A DNA stretch of 64,000 nucleotides from NCBI RefSeq assembly GCF_002261355.1, contig NZ_NEVU01000002.1:992001-1056000 (forward strand), given 5' to 3'. Below are positions 18,416 to 27,357 of this stretch, piece after piece (position 1 is the stretch's first letter; every line of letters starts with the position of its first letter). Under the pieces are notes generated by a model. It ran no database searches. It saw only the letters and a program-made list of their open reading frames with translations, and was not told the origin of the DNA. This DNA is from Bordetella genomosp. 12 (GTDB lineage: Bacteria > Pseudomonadota > Gammaproteobacteria > Burkholderiales > Burkholderiaceae_B). A program made the position numbers and the translations under genes.

Positions 18416-20413
18416 ATGCAAGGATTGAACTGGAGAAGGTGGTGCGCGCTGGCCGTGACCACCGGGGCGCTGGCGGCCTGCGGCGGCGGTGACGGCGATG
18501 ATGCCGATGATCCGCCAGCCGAAACGCCCGTCACCCAGCCCGGCGCCTCGGTCAAGAAGGTGTTGTTGGTGGGGATCGATGGCCTGACCTACGACGCCCT
18601 GCGGCAGGGGCTCGAGGCCAAAACACTTCCGAACCTGGCACAGTATTCGATCACGCGCGCCTGGACGGGCGGCGTGACGGCGGCGCCCACGCAGCAAGCC
18701 ACGCTTGCCGCCCCGGGCTGGGCGACCCTGCTCAGCGGCCAATGGGCGGACCGGCACGGCGTGCGCTCAAATGCGGCCGATCAGGCTATCAAGACCGCCA
18801 GTGTGTTTCAGCGCGTCAAGAGCGCTCAGCCTCAAGTGCGTAGCGCCGCCGCCATGCATTCCACGCTGTTGGCCGGTTTGATCCGCCGTGACCGGGACGC
18901 GGGCTATCTCGATTCCCTGACGGACTGCGCGGGCCTGGACGACTGCGTCTCTTCGCAAGTGCGCGACCGTATTACCGAAGGCTACGATGTGGTCGTGGCC
19001 CAATTCGGTGCGCCGGGCAGCGCCGCCGCCGAGGGCGGCTTCGACACCCGCTATGAATCCGTGCTGCAACGCACGGATGCGGCGCTGGGCGTGCTGGCCG
19101 CGCAGATCGCCGAGCGGCGTGCCTCCCACCCGCAGGAGAGCTGGCTGACGGTCGTGGTCAGCAGCCACGGCCTGGGCAAGACGGGCACGCAAGACGGGCT
19201 GCCCCTGGCGCCGAACAAGACGGTTTTTGTCGCGAGCAGCTTGCCCGACATGCTGGGCGGCAGCGCCGACGATGCGGCCTTCGATGGCGCCTGGGATAGC
19301 AATTGGTACGCGCTGCCCAGCGCGGCCGATGTGGCGCCGACGCTGCTCAGCCATATGGATGCCCTGCCCGAAGCGGCGGGGTATGACCTGGCCGGCACCT
19401 CGCTGGCCGAGTCCCTGGCCGTGCGCCGCCTGGTGACGCGTACCGCGATGGACAACAAGAGCGTGACCCTGAACTGGGTACGCGTGGGCGAACCCGAAGG
19501 CGAGATCGTCATCAGCCGCGATGGCACGGAGATTGCTCGGGTGGCCGGCACTTCTGCCGAGTATGTCGATAGCGCTTTTGCTTTTGACACCGAGGGCCTG
19601 CACAGCCTGAACTACACCGTGGCGGCCGGTCATTCGGTGGCGTCGGCGCGCGCGACCGTGCTCTACACCAAACCGGTGCTGCTGCTGGCGTCGTTGCGCA
19701 CCGGCCTGACGATGTTCTTCCCCTTCGAGGGTGATCTGGCGGATCTGGCCAACGGCGGCGGGGCCATCACGCCTTATGACGGCACGCAGCAGCCGGTCTT
19801 CGCCCAGCAGGGCGTCTTTGGCAGCATGTTCCAGAACGAGCGCGGCTCGGCGGCCAGCGGCGCGTTCAAACTGGACCACCCCGCCGGAATGCTGACGACA
19901 CCCAACGCGTTCACCATCGGGTTTTGGTACCAATCGGATGGCGTGGCCAACGACCGCTCCATCATCGGCAACAAGAACTACAACTCGGGCGGCAATCCCG
20001 GCATCACCATCGCGCAATGGGCCGGTCCCGAGCTGCGATTCAACCTGGCTGGCGGGTCGCGCGTCGATATCAACGGCGTGAAGTTCACGCCCAACAAGCC
20101 TATCTACGTGGCCATGGTGATCGACAAGACCGCCAAAACCATGGAGGCCTATGCCTACGACCCGGAGCTGGGCTTCTCGCGCCGCAGTGTCGCCACCGGC
20201 TCGGTCAACCTGGCCCAGGTCGAGGGGGTGTTCGGTCCGCACATTGGACTGAATGAGGACGGCCTGGGCACCTACGGTGTGTGCTGCGCCGGCACCAAGG
20301 GCCCGTACACCATGTACTTCGATGATCTGGCCATCTGGTCGCGCGCGTTGACCGAAGCCGAGGTGCGGTCCATCGCGCTGTCCGGCAAGTCCATCCAGGA
20401 ACTGTTTCGCTGA
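18416..20413 (+). CDS. Lipoprotein with type I phosphodiesterase/pyrophosphatase domain and C-terminal LamG domain
   Basis: This 665-residue predicted lipoprotein has a signal peptide with lipobox LAAC near residue 22 and an acidic linker (GDGDDADDPPAETP). An alkaline-phosphatase-superfamily domain follows (about 45-330), with VLLVGIDGLTYDAL carrying the first metal Asp. The expected nucleophile region is TLAAPGWATLLSGQWADRHGV, and VVSSHGLGKTG supplies a metal His. After a short beta linker comes a concanavalin/LamG-like domain (about 440-650) ending YFDDLAIWSRALTEAEVRSI. It probably cleaves phosphodiesters at the outer membrane. It precedes a small lipoprotein and a phospholipase C in the same orientation, suggesting a phosphate- or lipid-scavenging set. 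Confidence 0.82.
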   Translation: MQGLNWRRWCALAVTTGALAACGGGDGDDADDPPAETPVTQPGASVKKVLLVGIDGLTYDALRQGLEAKTLPNLAQYSITRAWTGGVTAAPTQQATLAAPGWATLLSGQWADRHGVRSNAADQAIKTASVFQRVKSAQPQVRSAAAMHSTLLAGLIRRDRDAGYLDSLTDCAGLDDCVSSQVRDRITEGYDVVVAQFGAPGSAAAEGGFDTRYESVLQRTDAALGVLAAQIAERRASHPQESWLTVVVSSHGLGKTGTQDGLPLAPNKTVFVASSLPDMLGGSADDAAFDGAWDSNWYALPSAADVAPTLLSHMDALPEAAGYDLAGTSLAESLAVRRLVTRTAMDNKSVTLNWVRVGEPEGEIVISRDGTEIARVAGTSAEYVDSAFAFDTEGLHSLNYTVAAGHSVASARATVLYTKPVLLLASLRTGLTMFFPFEGDLADLANGGGAITPYDGTQQPVFAQQGVFGSMFQNERGSAASGAFKLDHPAGMLTTPNAFTIGFWYQSDGVANDRSIIGNKNYNSGGNPGITIAQWAGPELRFNLAGGSRVDINGVKFTPNKPIYVAMVIDKTAKTMEAYAYDPELGFSRRSVATGSVNLAQVEGVFGPHIGLNEDGLGTYGVCCAGTKGPYTMYFDDLAIWSRALTEAEVRSIALSGKSIQELFR

Positions 20414-20431
20414 TTTTCACCAGGAATGACC

Positions 20432-20614
20432 ATGACTACCTACCCGAAGCTGCGCGGAGCCTTCCGCCTGGGCGCTGCCCTGTTGTTGACCGCCGCGCTG
20501 GCCGCCTGCAGTGGCAGCGATCACGACGACGACGAGAGTGCGGCCACGCCGCCCGACAGCGGTACCCAGCCCGAGACGCCCGTCGTCAAACCTGAATTGC
20601 GCTGCGCGCCCTAA
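20432..20614 (+). CDS. Small acidic lipoprotein
   Basis: This 60-residue predicted lipoprotein has the signal peptide MTTYPKLRGAFRLGAALLLT, lipobox LAAC and then a short Asp-rich tail (SGSDHDDDESAATPPDSG) ending ELRCAP. I prefer ATG 20432, since AGGA lies six bases upstream; ATG 20426 is too close to it. Its acidic tail resembles the linker of the upstream phosphoesterase lipoprotein, as if the N-terminus of that protein had been duplicated. It lies 26 bases before the phospholipase gene. Function unknown. Confidence 0.7.
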   Translation: MTTYPKLRGAFRLGAALLLTAALAACSGSDHDDDESAATPPDSGTQPETPVVKPELRCAP

Positions 20615-20640
20615 GCCCGAACACCCGTCAGGAAACCCCT

Positions 20641-22812
20641 GTGAACTCGAACGACACCTCCATCCACGCCGGCAAGCGGCGTTTCCTGCGCAACGCGCTG
20701 GCCTCCACGGCCGGTCTGACCGCGCTTTCCATGTTCCCGCCTTCGATCCGCCGTGCGCTGGCCATTCCCGCCAACAATCGCACCGGCACGATCAACGATG
20801 TCGAGCATGTGGTGATCCTGATGCAGGAGAACCGTTCTTTCGATATGTACTTCGGCACATACAAGGGTGCGCGCGGTTTTGGTGACCGCATCACCATCCC
20901 CTTGCCGAACGGCCGCAGCGTGTGGGAGCAAAGCAACGGCACGCGCGTCGTCATGCCCTATCACCTGGACAGCACGCAGGGCAACGCGCAGCGCGTGGCA
21001 GGCACCCCGCACGACTATGTCGATGCGCAGAACGCCTGGGACGCCGGCCGGATGGCGCAATGGCCGCGCTATAAGCAGGATCAGTCCATGGGGTATTACC
21101 GGCAGAAGGAGCTGGAGTTCCAGTTCGCGCTGGCCGAGGCCTTCACCTTGTGCGACGCCTATCATTGCGCCTCGCACGGTGGGACCAATACCAATCGTTT
21201 GTTCCACTGGACGGGCACGAACGATCCGCTGGCGCAGGGCAATGGGCCGTCGACCCGCAACCAATGGGACGGCTTGGGTGCGTCCTCGACCGGCTGGACG
21301 TGGAAGACCTACCCCGAGCGGCTGCAAAGCGCTGGCGTGTCCTGGAAGGTCTATCAGAATCTGCCCGATAACTACACCGACAACCCGCTGGCCGGCTTCC
21401 AGCAGTTCCGCCGTGCCAATGAGCTGGCGGGCAATGCCAGCAGCGGCTCGCCGTACACGCCGTGGACCTCCAGCATGGATGCCGGAAATCCGTTGTATCG
21501 GGGCGTGGCCAACACCATGCCCGACGGCGGTTTCCTGCAGGCCCTGCGCGACGATGTCCAGAACGGCACCTTGCCGCAAGTGTCCTGGATCGTGGCACCA
21601 GCCAACTATTCGGAGCACCCGGGTCCGTCCAGCCCGGTGCAGGGCGCCTGGTACATCCAGGAGGCGCTCGACGCCTTGACCTCCAATCCGGACGTCTGGA
21701 GCAAGACCGTCTTTCTCATCAACTTCGACGAGAACGATGGCTACTTCGACCATGTGCCGTCGCCGGCCGCGCCGTCCTTGAACACGGATGGCTCGATGGC
21801 GGGCGCATCGACCGTCAATACCGATATGGAGCGCCACACGCACGCGTCGGCGCAGGATGCCGCCGACAACCGCGTCTACGGACCCGGCCCGCGCGTACCC
21901 ATGTACGTGGTGTCGCCCTGGAGCCGTGGCGGCTGGATCAATTCGCAGGCCTTTGACCACACTTCCGTGCTGCGTTTCCTGGAAGCGCGCTTCGGCGTGG
22001 CCGAAGAAAACATCAGCCCGTGGCGGCGCGCCGTGCTGGGCGATATGACCTCGGCCTTCAATTTCGCTACGCCCAACGATGAGGTGCTGCCCGATCTCAA
22101 TCTGCTGACCCGCGCGGGTTCGGATCAGGAGCGCAGCGCGCAGCAGGCTTTGCCCGCCGTGCCCTTGCCCGACGCCACCAGCCAGGCGCGGCCAGTGCAG
22201 GAGCCGGGTGTTCGCCCTTCGCGAGCCTTGCCTTATGAACTGCACACCAGCGGCCGCAGTCAGCCAGGCAACGGCCTGATGTGGCTCGTGTTCGCCAACA
22301 CGGGCAAGGCGGCGGCCGTGTTCCATGTCTACGACCGGCTGCATCTGGATCGTGTGCCGCGCCGCTATACCGTCGAAGCGGGCAAGCAGCTCGAAGGCAG
22401 TTGGGACGTGGCGGGCGACGGCGGCAAGTACGATCTGTGGGTGCTGGGCCCCAATGGCTATCACCGCCATTTTGCCGGCGATCTGGCGCTGGCCAGAACG
22501 TCGCAGCTCGATGCCGAGATCCGCGTCTGCTATGACGTCGCCAACGGAGATGTGTACGCGAGCTTCATCAATAGCGGTAAGGTCGCCTGCAATTTCTCGG
22601 TCACGCCCAATGCGTACTACGCCAGCGAGGCGAGCCGGACCTTCAGTGTCGCACCCGGGGCGCAGGCCGAAGCGCATTGGCCGCTGGCCGACAGTGGCAG
22701 TTGGTACGACTTCACGGTGCGTCTGGCCGAGGATCCCGCCTATGAGCGCCGGTTCGCCGGGCGGGTGGAAACCGGCAAAGCCTCGGTGACCGATCCGGCC
22801 ATGGGGCAGTAG
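20641..22812 (+). CDS. Phosphocholine-specific phospholipase C (PlcH/PlcN family)
   Basis: This 723-residue secreted enzyme hydrolyses phosphatidylcholine or sphingomyelin head groups. The N-terminus has a Tat-like signal with KRRFLRNALAS, in keeping with this family's Tat export. The phosphoesterase domain shows VVILMQENRSFDMYFGTYKG (metal Glu-Asn), FTLCDAYHCASHGGTNTNR, INFDENDGYFDHV and a CDS-wide match to the PlcH core. Two beta-rich C-terminal repeats follow (from about residue 525, PYELHTSGRSQPGNGLMW; then AEIRVCYDVANGDVYASF), which bind the substrate surface in relatives. The start is GTG 20641 with AGGAAA upstream. It is the third gene of the phosphoesterase set. Confidence 0.92.
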   Translation: MNSNDTSIHAGKRRFLRNALASTAGLTALSMFPPSIRRALAIPANNRTGTINDVEHVVILMQENRSFDMYFGTYKGARGFGDRITIPLPNGRSVWEQSNGTRVVMPYHLDSTQGNAQRVAGTPHDYVDAQNAWDAGRMAQWPRYKQDQSMGYYRQKELEFQFALAEAFTLCDAYHCASHGGTNTNRLFHWTGTNDPLAQGNGPSTRNQWDGLGASSTGWTWKTYPERLQSAGVSWKVYQNLPDNYTDNPLAGFQQFRRANELAGNASSGSPYTPWTSSMDAGNPLYRGVANTMPDGGFLQALRDDVQNGTLPQVSWIVAPANYSEHPGPSSPVQGAWYIQEALDALTSNPDVWSKTVFLINFDENDGYFDHVPSPAAPSLNTDGSMAGASTVNTDMERHTHASAQDAADNRVYGPGPRVPMYVVSPWSRGGWINSQAFDHTSVLRFLEARFGVAEENISPWRRAVLGDMTSAFNFATPNDEVLPDLNLLTRAGSDQERSAQQALPAVPLPDATSQARPVQEPGVRPSRALPYELHTSGRSQPGNGLMWLVFANTGKAAAVFHVYDRLHLDRVPRRYTVEAGKQLEGSWDVAGDGGKYDLWVLGPNGYHRHFAGDLALARTSQLDAEIRVCYDVANGDVYASFINSGKVACNFSVTPNAYYASEASRTFSVAPGAQAEAHWPLADSGSWYDFTVRLAEDPAYERRFAGRVETGKASVTDPAMGQ

Positions 22813-22820
22813 GTCAAGGC

Positions 22821-22854
22821 GCCGGCCTGCCCAGCGTGTGCTGCGCAGGCCGGC
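22821..22854. terminator. GC hairpin between convergent phospholipase and MFS genes
   Basis: Perfect 10-base arms GCCGGCCTGC and GCAGGCCGGC surround a 14-base loop between two convergent genes. It lacks a T run, so the terminator role is inferred from position and stability. Confidence 0.45.
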
Positions 22855-22861
22855 GGCGCCC

Positions 22862-24238
22862 TCAGGCCGCTTGCGGCCGCAGGGCGACGGGCGCGTCTAT
22901 GCGGCGAAAAACGAGCGCCGAGGCCAGGGTCACCAGGCCAGTGACCGCGAAGGCAATGCGAAACGCACTGGCCGCATCGCCGGTGCTGCCGGCAAAGAGC
23001 GAAACCAGACCGCCGCCAATGGTCACGCCCAGGCCTATGGCCAGCATCTGTACCATGGAGAACAGGCTGTTGCCGCTGCCGGCCTCGCGCGCAGGCAGGC
23101 CTTTGAGCGTCACGCCATTCATGGCCGCGAATTGCATGGAGTTGCTCGCGCCAAAGACGCACAGCACGGCGATCTCCAGCCACAGCGGCGTGCCGCGCGC
23201 AAAGGTCGCGAAAGCGGCAATGGACGCGCCCACGATGACGGTGTTCCAGATGAGGAACTGGGTATAGCCGAAGCGCTTGAGCAGCGGCGCGATCCAGCTT
23301 TTGGCGATCGCGCCGGCGACCGCGGCCGGCAGCAGCATCAGCCCGGAATGCAGCGGGCTATAGCCCAACTGCAGTTGCAACAGCAGCGGCAGCAAAAAGG
23401 GCACCGCGCTGGAGCCGATGCGGCAGACGAGATTGCCGGCCAGGCCCACGCTGAAGTTCGGCGCTTTGAACAGGCCGAGCCGGAACAGCGGGTTGGCGTG
23501 GCGCCGCGCATGCCAGATGTAGGCAGCGACAGACAACACGCTCACGCACAGCAGCAGGCTGGAGATCAGCATGCGGTGGGTGTGGGCCGGGCCTTCGAGC
23601 GCCAGCGAGAAGCTGACCATGCACAGCGACAGCAAGGCGCCGCCGAGCCAGTCGAAACGCGGTGCGTCGGGCAGGCTGTCATCGGGCAAAAATTTCCAGA
23701 CCGCCACCAGCCCTACGGCGCCCACCGGAACGTTGATGAGAAAGATGGTGTGCCAGCTCATGGATTGCACGAACCAGCCGCCCAAGGTGGGGCCGACGAT
23801 GGGGCCGACCTGGCCGGCGATCGAAATCATGGCCAGCGCCGCCACATAGGCCTCGCCGCGGATCGCGCGCAACACGGCCAGCCGGCCGACAGGCAGCAGC
23901 ATCGCGCCGCCCACGCCCTGCACCACGCGCGCGGCGGTCAGTTGCGGCAAGGACTGCGACAGGGCACAGAACACCGAGCCTAGTACGAAAAGCAGGATGG
24001 AAACGAAATACACCCGGCGTGAACCAAACCGGTCGGACAGCCAGCCCGAGGCCGGGGTGAGCAGGGCCATGGTCAAGGTGTAGGCGACCACCACCGGTTG
24101 CATTTGCAGCGCCGAAACGCCGAGGCTGTCGGCCATGGACGGCAAGGCGGTATTGATGATGGTGGTATCGAGCGCCTGCATGAAAAAACCGCCTGCTACG
24201 GTCCATAGCATGGCGGTATGAGCGGAAGACTTGGGCAT
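22862..24238 (-). CDS. MFS drug exporter, DHA2 (EmrB/QacA, MdtD-like) family
   Basis: This 458-residue transporter has 12-14 hydrophobic segments. It carries the DHA2 motif C-like opening MQALDTTIINTALPSMADSLG and the motif A loop GWLSDRFGSRRVY between helices 2 and 3. The motif C region is SIAGQVGPIVGPTLGGWF. It should export drugs or organic compounds with proton antiport. It is divergent from a LysR gene, with a palindrome-rich 157-base spacer. Confidence 0.92.
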   Translation of the reverse strand: MPKSSAHTAMLWTVAGGFFMQALDTTIINTALPSMADSLGVSALQMQPVVVAYTLTMALLTPASGWLSDRFGSRRVYFVSILLFVLGSVFCALSQSLPQLTAARVVQGVGGAMLLPVGRLAVLRAIRGEAYVAALAMISIAGQVGPIVGPTLGGWFVQSMSWHTIFLINVPVGAVGLVAVWKFLPDDSLPDAPRFDWLGGALLSLCMVSFSLALEGPAHTHRMLISSLLLCVSVLSVAAYIWHARRHANPLFRLGLFKAPNFSVGLAGNLVCRIGSSAVPFLLPLLLQLQLGYSPLHSGLMLLPAAVAGAIAKSWIAPLLKRFGYTQFLIWNTVIVGASIAAFATFARGTPLWLEIAVLCVFGASNSMQFAAMNGVTLKGLPAREAGSGNSLFSMVQMLAIGLGVTIGGGLVSLFAGSTGDAASAFRIAFAVTGLVTLASALVFRRIDAPVALRPQAA

Positions 24239-24335
24239 GAACGGCGGGGGTCCTGAAAGCGGGCCCGAAGCGCGTAGGCTTCAGGCCGGGGGGCAATGCA
24301 GTCATTCTAGTGATCGTGACCCTATCGATATATCC

Positions 24336-24350
24336 GTTAGGTACACTAAC
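24336..24350. promoter_or_regulatory. Candidate LysR operator between MFS exporter and LysR genes
   Basis: A GTTAG-GTACA-CTAAC dyad is flanked by ATCGATA on the left (to 24330) and TATCGA on the right (from 24354). The combined symmetric element spans about 24323-24360. It sits in the middle of the divergent promoter region, where a LysR-type regulator would be expected to bind. Confidence 0.5.
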
Positions 24351-24395
24351 TGCTATCGAAATTGTCGATGAGTAGTATTTGATCAGGCGCAGCCC

Positions 24396-25256
24396 ATGCT
24401 CAATCCTGTCTGGTTACGCACCTTCGCCACGGTGGCGACCTCGCACAGTTTCTCGGCGGCCGGCCGTGAGCTGGGCCTGACGCAGTCCACGGTCAGCGAA
24501 CACATCCGCCGCCTGGAAAGCGCCGTGGGCCGGCGGCTGCTGACTCGCGACACCCATACGGTCGCGCTTACGCCGGACGGTGAAGCCATGCTGGTGCACG
24601 CCCGGGTGATTCTCGAGGCCATGGCGCATGCACAATCGCAGTTTCTCTCGCCGCGCCTGCGGGGCCGGGTGCGGCTGGGCTGCTCCGACGATATTGCGCT
24701 GGGCCCGCTGCCCAGCATTCTGGCGGCCTTTCGTAATGCGCACCCCGATGTGGAGCTGCAACTGACGATTGCCATGACCGGCAAGCTCTATGAATTGCTC
24801 GATGCCGGCGCGATCGATCTGCTGGTGGGCAAGCGCCGGCCGGGAGATTCGCGTGGCGCCCGCCTGTTTACCAGCCATATGCTGTGGATCGCGCGCAGCG
24901 GGACCGAGGTGGATCTCACGCAACCGCTGCCGCTGGTGCTGGCGGCCGAACCCAGTGTGTCACGCACCGTCGTGCTGGATACCCTGGCGCAGGCCGGCGC
25001 GAGCTGGCGCATCGTATGCACGAGCAGTTCGCTGGCGGGCAGCAGTGCAGCCGCCCGGGGCGGCCTGGGCTTGACCGTGCGCCCGGAATTCATGAGCGGC
25101 AGAGGGCTTGCCCCGCCGGTCAACGCCGCCAGGCTGCCGCCCTTGCCGGACGCGGAGTTCGTCACGCTGGGGGCCGCCCATCTGAGCCGGCCGGCGGAAA
25201 CCTTGCTGCAGATCCTGCACGACAGCGAGTTGCGCGGCACCTGGACGACGGTTTAG
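24396..25256 (+). CDS. LysR-family transcriptional regulator
   Basis: This 286-residue regulator begins MLNPVWLRTFATVATSHSFSAAGRELGLTQ, followed by STVSEHIRRLESAVGRRLL. The effector domain opens with VRLGCSDDIALGPLPSILA. It is divergent from the DHA2 exporter and probably controls it. It overlaps the convergent MFS gene by four bases at its stop. Confidence 0.93.
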   Translation: MLNPVWLRTFATVATSHSFSAAGRELGLTQSTVSEHIRRLESAVGRRLLTRDTHTVALTPDGEAMLVHARVILEAMAHAQSQFLSPRLRGRVRLGCSDDIALGPLPSILAAFRNAHPDVELQLTIAMTGKLYELLDAGAIDLLVGKRRPGDSRGARLFTSHMLWIARSGTEVDLTQPLPLVLAAEPSVSRTVVLDTLAQAGASWRIVCTSSSLAGSSAAARGGLGLTVRPEFMSGRGLAPPVNAARLPPLPDAEFVTLGAAHLSRPAETLLQILHDSELRGTWTTV

Positions 25257-26476
25257 GCCGCGGGCGAGGGCAAAGGGCGGCGCGGGCCGGCCAGGTATGC
25301 GACCATCATCTGCACAATGCCTGCCGTGATGCCCAGCCCCGCGCCGATCTGCCAGGCCAGGGTATAGCTGTGGAGCAGGTCGTAAGCCAGCCCGCCGCCG
25401 ATGGCGCCCGTGAAGCTGCCCAACTGGTGGCCGCAAAAAGCGACCCCCGTGAGCATGGCCTGCCAGCGCAGGCCGAAGGTCTGGGCGATCCAGCCAGTGA
25501 CCAGCGGCGCCACGCCCAGCCAGAGAAACCCGATCACCGCCGCGAAGATCAAGGTGCTCTCGGGCGTCGGCAAGGTATGGAAGTATCCAATGAACGTCAC
25601 CGAGCGCAGGATATAGATCAGGCCCAGCAGCATCTGTTTGTTCCAGCGGCCGCCCGCCCAGCCGAAAAAGAGACTGCCCAGGGCGTTAAAGCCGCCGATG
25701 GTGGCCAGCGCCTTGGCTGACAGCATGGGGTCCAGGCCGCAGAGCGCAAGATAGGCCGGCAGGTGCGTGGTCAGAAACACCAACTGCATGCCGCAGACGA
25801 AGTAGGCCGTGGCCATCACCACGAAGGGCAGATTTTTCATCGCCATCGACAAGGCCTGGCGCGCATTTTGTTCGCCGGCGGCGGCGGGCGCCAGGCGGGG
25901 CAACGCGTCGACCTTGCCGGCATACCAGGCGGCCGGCAGCATGAAGACGGCCAACACCACGAATGACAGGCCGCCCATGCGCCAATCCCAATGCTGCGCG
26001 ACGGCCTGACCCAGCGGCGCGGCCAGCATGGCGCCCAGCGATCCGGCGGCGGACACGATGCCCAGCACCAGGCTGCGCAGTGCGGGCGATACCGGCCGCA
26101 CGGAAGCCGCCATGGCCACCGCACTGCCGGTCGCGGCCAAGGCCGCGCCCACGGCAAAGCCCGCGCCCAGCAATACGCCCAGCATGCCATGCGCGGTGGT
26201 CAGCAGCACCATGCCCAGGATATAGAGCAATGCGCCGCCCACCATCAGGGGCCGAAAACCCCAGCGCACCACGAGCGCGCCGGCAAAGGGCTGTAAAACG
26301 CCCCAGACGAGATTCTGTACCGAAATGGCGATGGTGAAATCGCTGACCGATATCCCCAGATCCTGGGTCAGCGGCGGCAGAAAAATGCCCAGGCTTTGCC
26401 GCAACCCCATCGCCAGACTGAGCATGATCGAGGCACCGATCAGAATGGGCAATGCAGGGCGCAGAGAGGCGGACAT
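25253..26476 (-). CDS. MFS transporter (monocarboxylate/oxalate-formate antiporter-like)
   Basis: This 407-residue protein has 12 hydrophobic helices. The opening is LPILIGASIMLSLAMGLRQSLGIFLPPLTQDLGIS, typical of the YnfM/OFA-like branch. Helix 2-3 loop basic residues are in VVRWGFRPLMVGG. I place the start at ATG 26476 (MSASLRP). The frame is open for 26 further codons of low-complexity sequence without a membrane segment. The substrate is unknown. Confidence 0.85.
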   Translation of the reverse strand: MSASLRPALPILIGASIMLSLAMGLRQSLGIFLPPLTQDLGISVSDFTIAISVQNLVWGVLQPFAGALVVRWGFRPLMVGGALLYILGMVLLTTAHGMLGVLLGAGFAVGAALAATGSAVAMAASVRPVSPALRSLVLGIVSAAGSLGAMLAAPLGQAVAQHWDWRMGGLSFVVLAVFMLPAAWYAGKVDALPRLAPAAAGEQNARQALSMAMKNLPFVVMATAYFVCGMQLVFLTTHLPAYLALCGLDPMLSAKALATIGGFNALGSLFFGWAGGRWNKQMLLGLIYILRSVTFIGYFHTLPTPESTLIFAAVIGFLWLGVAPLVTGWIAQTFGLRWQAMLTGVAFCGHQLGSFTGAIGGGLAYDLLHSYTLAWQIGAGLGITAGIVQMMVAYLAGPRRPLPSPAA

Positions 26477-26829
26477 TGTTGCGATCAGCTTGTCAGGGGT
26501 TGCACGGCCGGGCGGCCGCGCCTGGGGCAGTGTATCCCTTTGTGTGCGTGCCAAGCATAAAGATAGATGTTTTTCGTATAAGCCTTGTCCCGCCTGCGTG
26601 GCGGCCCGCCTGACCCCGGCGCAAGCGGGCCGCCGCGTCCCGCGGGGCCGGGTTTTCGTCAGGAGGGGTTACGGAGCAGGCGTGCGCCGGGCGGCGGCGG
26701 ATTCAGCGTGCCGTAATCTTGCGCACCTGGTTTCCTTCGCTTACATCGGTGCGGGGCGCAGTTCCTACCATGGGGTCGTGGGCTTCAAAGACGGCGCCGC
26801 CAGGCGCCGCGACATCAAAGGAGGCAAGC
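26477..26829. other. 353-base non-coding spacer
   Basis: This spacer separates the divergent MFS and BON-protein genes. It holds the 5' region of both and several short GC-rich inverted segments (for example GGCGGCCCGCC near 26599 against GCGGGCCGCC near 26625). A strong AAAGGAGG ribosome-binding site lies just before 26830. I find no convincing gene, tRNA or operator in it. Confidence 0.5.
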
Positions 26830-27321
26830 ATGCATAAGCATTCCGCAGCGCAGCGTGACCCCGGAATTGGTGAGCAGGCGCGAGATCAGGGCAAGGCCAA
26901 GAGCGGCCGCGTCGGCGCGCAGGAGCCGGGCTACGGAAAACCGTCGGGTCAGAAACCCGCGGGCAAGGGCCAGCAAAAGCCCAACCCCAACGGCCCGCAA
27001 TACGAAGAGGGCGGCCAGTATCCTGGCCCGCGCCCGGGGAGCAGCCGCCAGGCCAGCGCGCAGCCTGAACGACGTGAGGTCATCAGCGGCGACCTGCGGG
27101 TGGGCGAAATTGTGCGCGAGCAACTGCGCCACAGTGGTTACGACGTCAGCGCCGTGACCGTCGATGTGCACCAGGGCTGTGTCCGGCTTGATGGCATGGT
27201 GCCCGACGGGCGCACCCGCCATGGTGTGCAGAGCTGCGCCGATAGTTGCGTGGGCGTGCGGGGCGTGGAGAACCACACCCGCGTCAGCGAGGCGTCCCGC
27301 ACCGGCGCCGCGCGCCACTGA
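26830..27321 (+). CDS. BON-domain protein with disordered Gly/Pro/Lys-rich N-terminus
   Basis: This 163-residue protein is preceded by a near-perfect AAAGGAGG ribosome-binding site 7 bases upstream of ATG 26830. The first 85 residues are low-complexity and polar (GKAKSGRVG, KPSGQKPAGKGQQKP). A BON domain follows (about 88-155; DLRVGEIVREQLRHSG, VSAVTVDVHQGCVRLDGMV). BON domains usually bind phospholipid in periplasmic proteins, yet this one has no signal peptide or membrane helix. It stands alone in its orientation. Function unknown, perhaps stress related. Confidence 0.8.
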   Translation: MHKHSAAQRDPGIGEQARDQGKAKSGRVGAQEPGYGKPSGQKPAGKGQQKPNPNGPQYEEGGQYPGPRPGSSRQASAQPERREVISGDLRVGEIVREQLRHSGYDVSAVTVDVHQGCVRLDGMVPDGRTRHGVQSCADSCVGVRGVENHTRVSEASRTGAARH

Positions 27322-27357
27322 TTCGCCCGCGAGCCGGCCCCGGGGCGGCGCTGCACT

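Noticed and set aside
20611-22677. 688-codon antisense frame opposite the phospholipase C gene
   Set aside because: It is fully overlapped by a clear PlcH-family gene, has no recognisable domain and reflects GC-rich third positions. Similar antisense frames at 7390-9096, 16649-17836, 18767-20242, 34109-36106 and 54624-55931 were dropped for the same reason.
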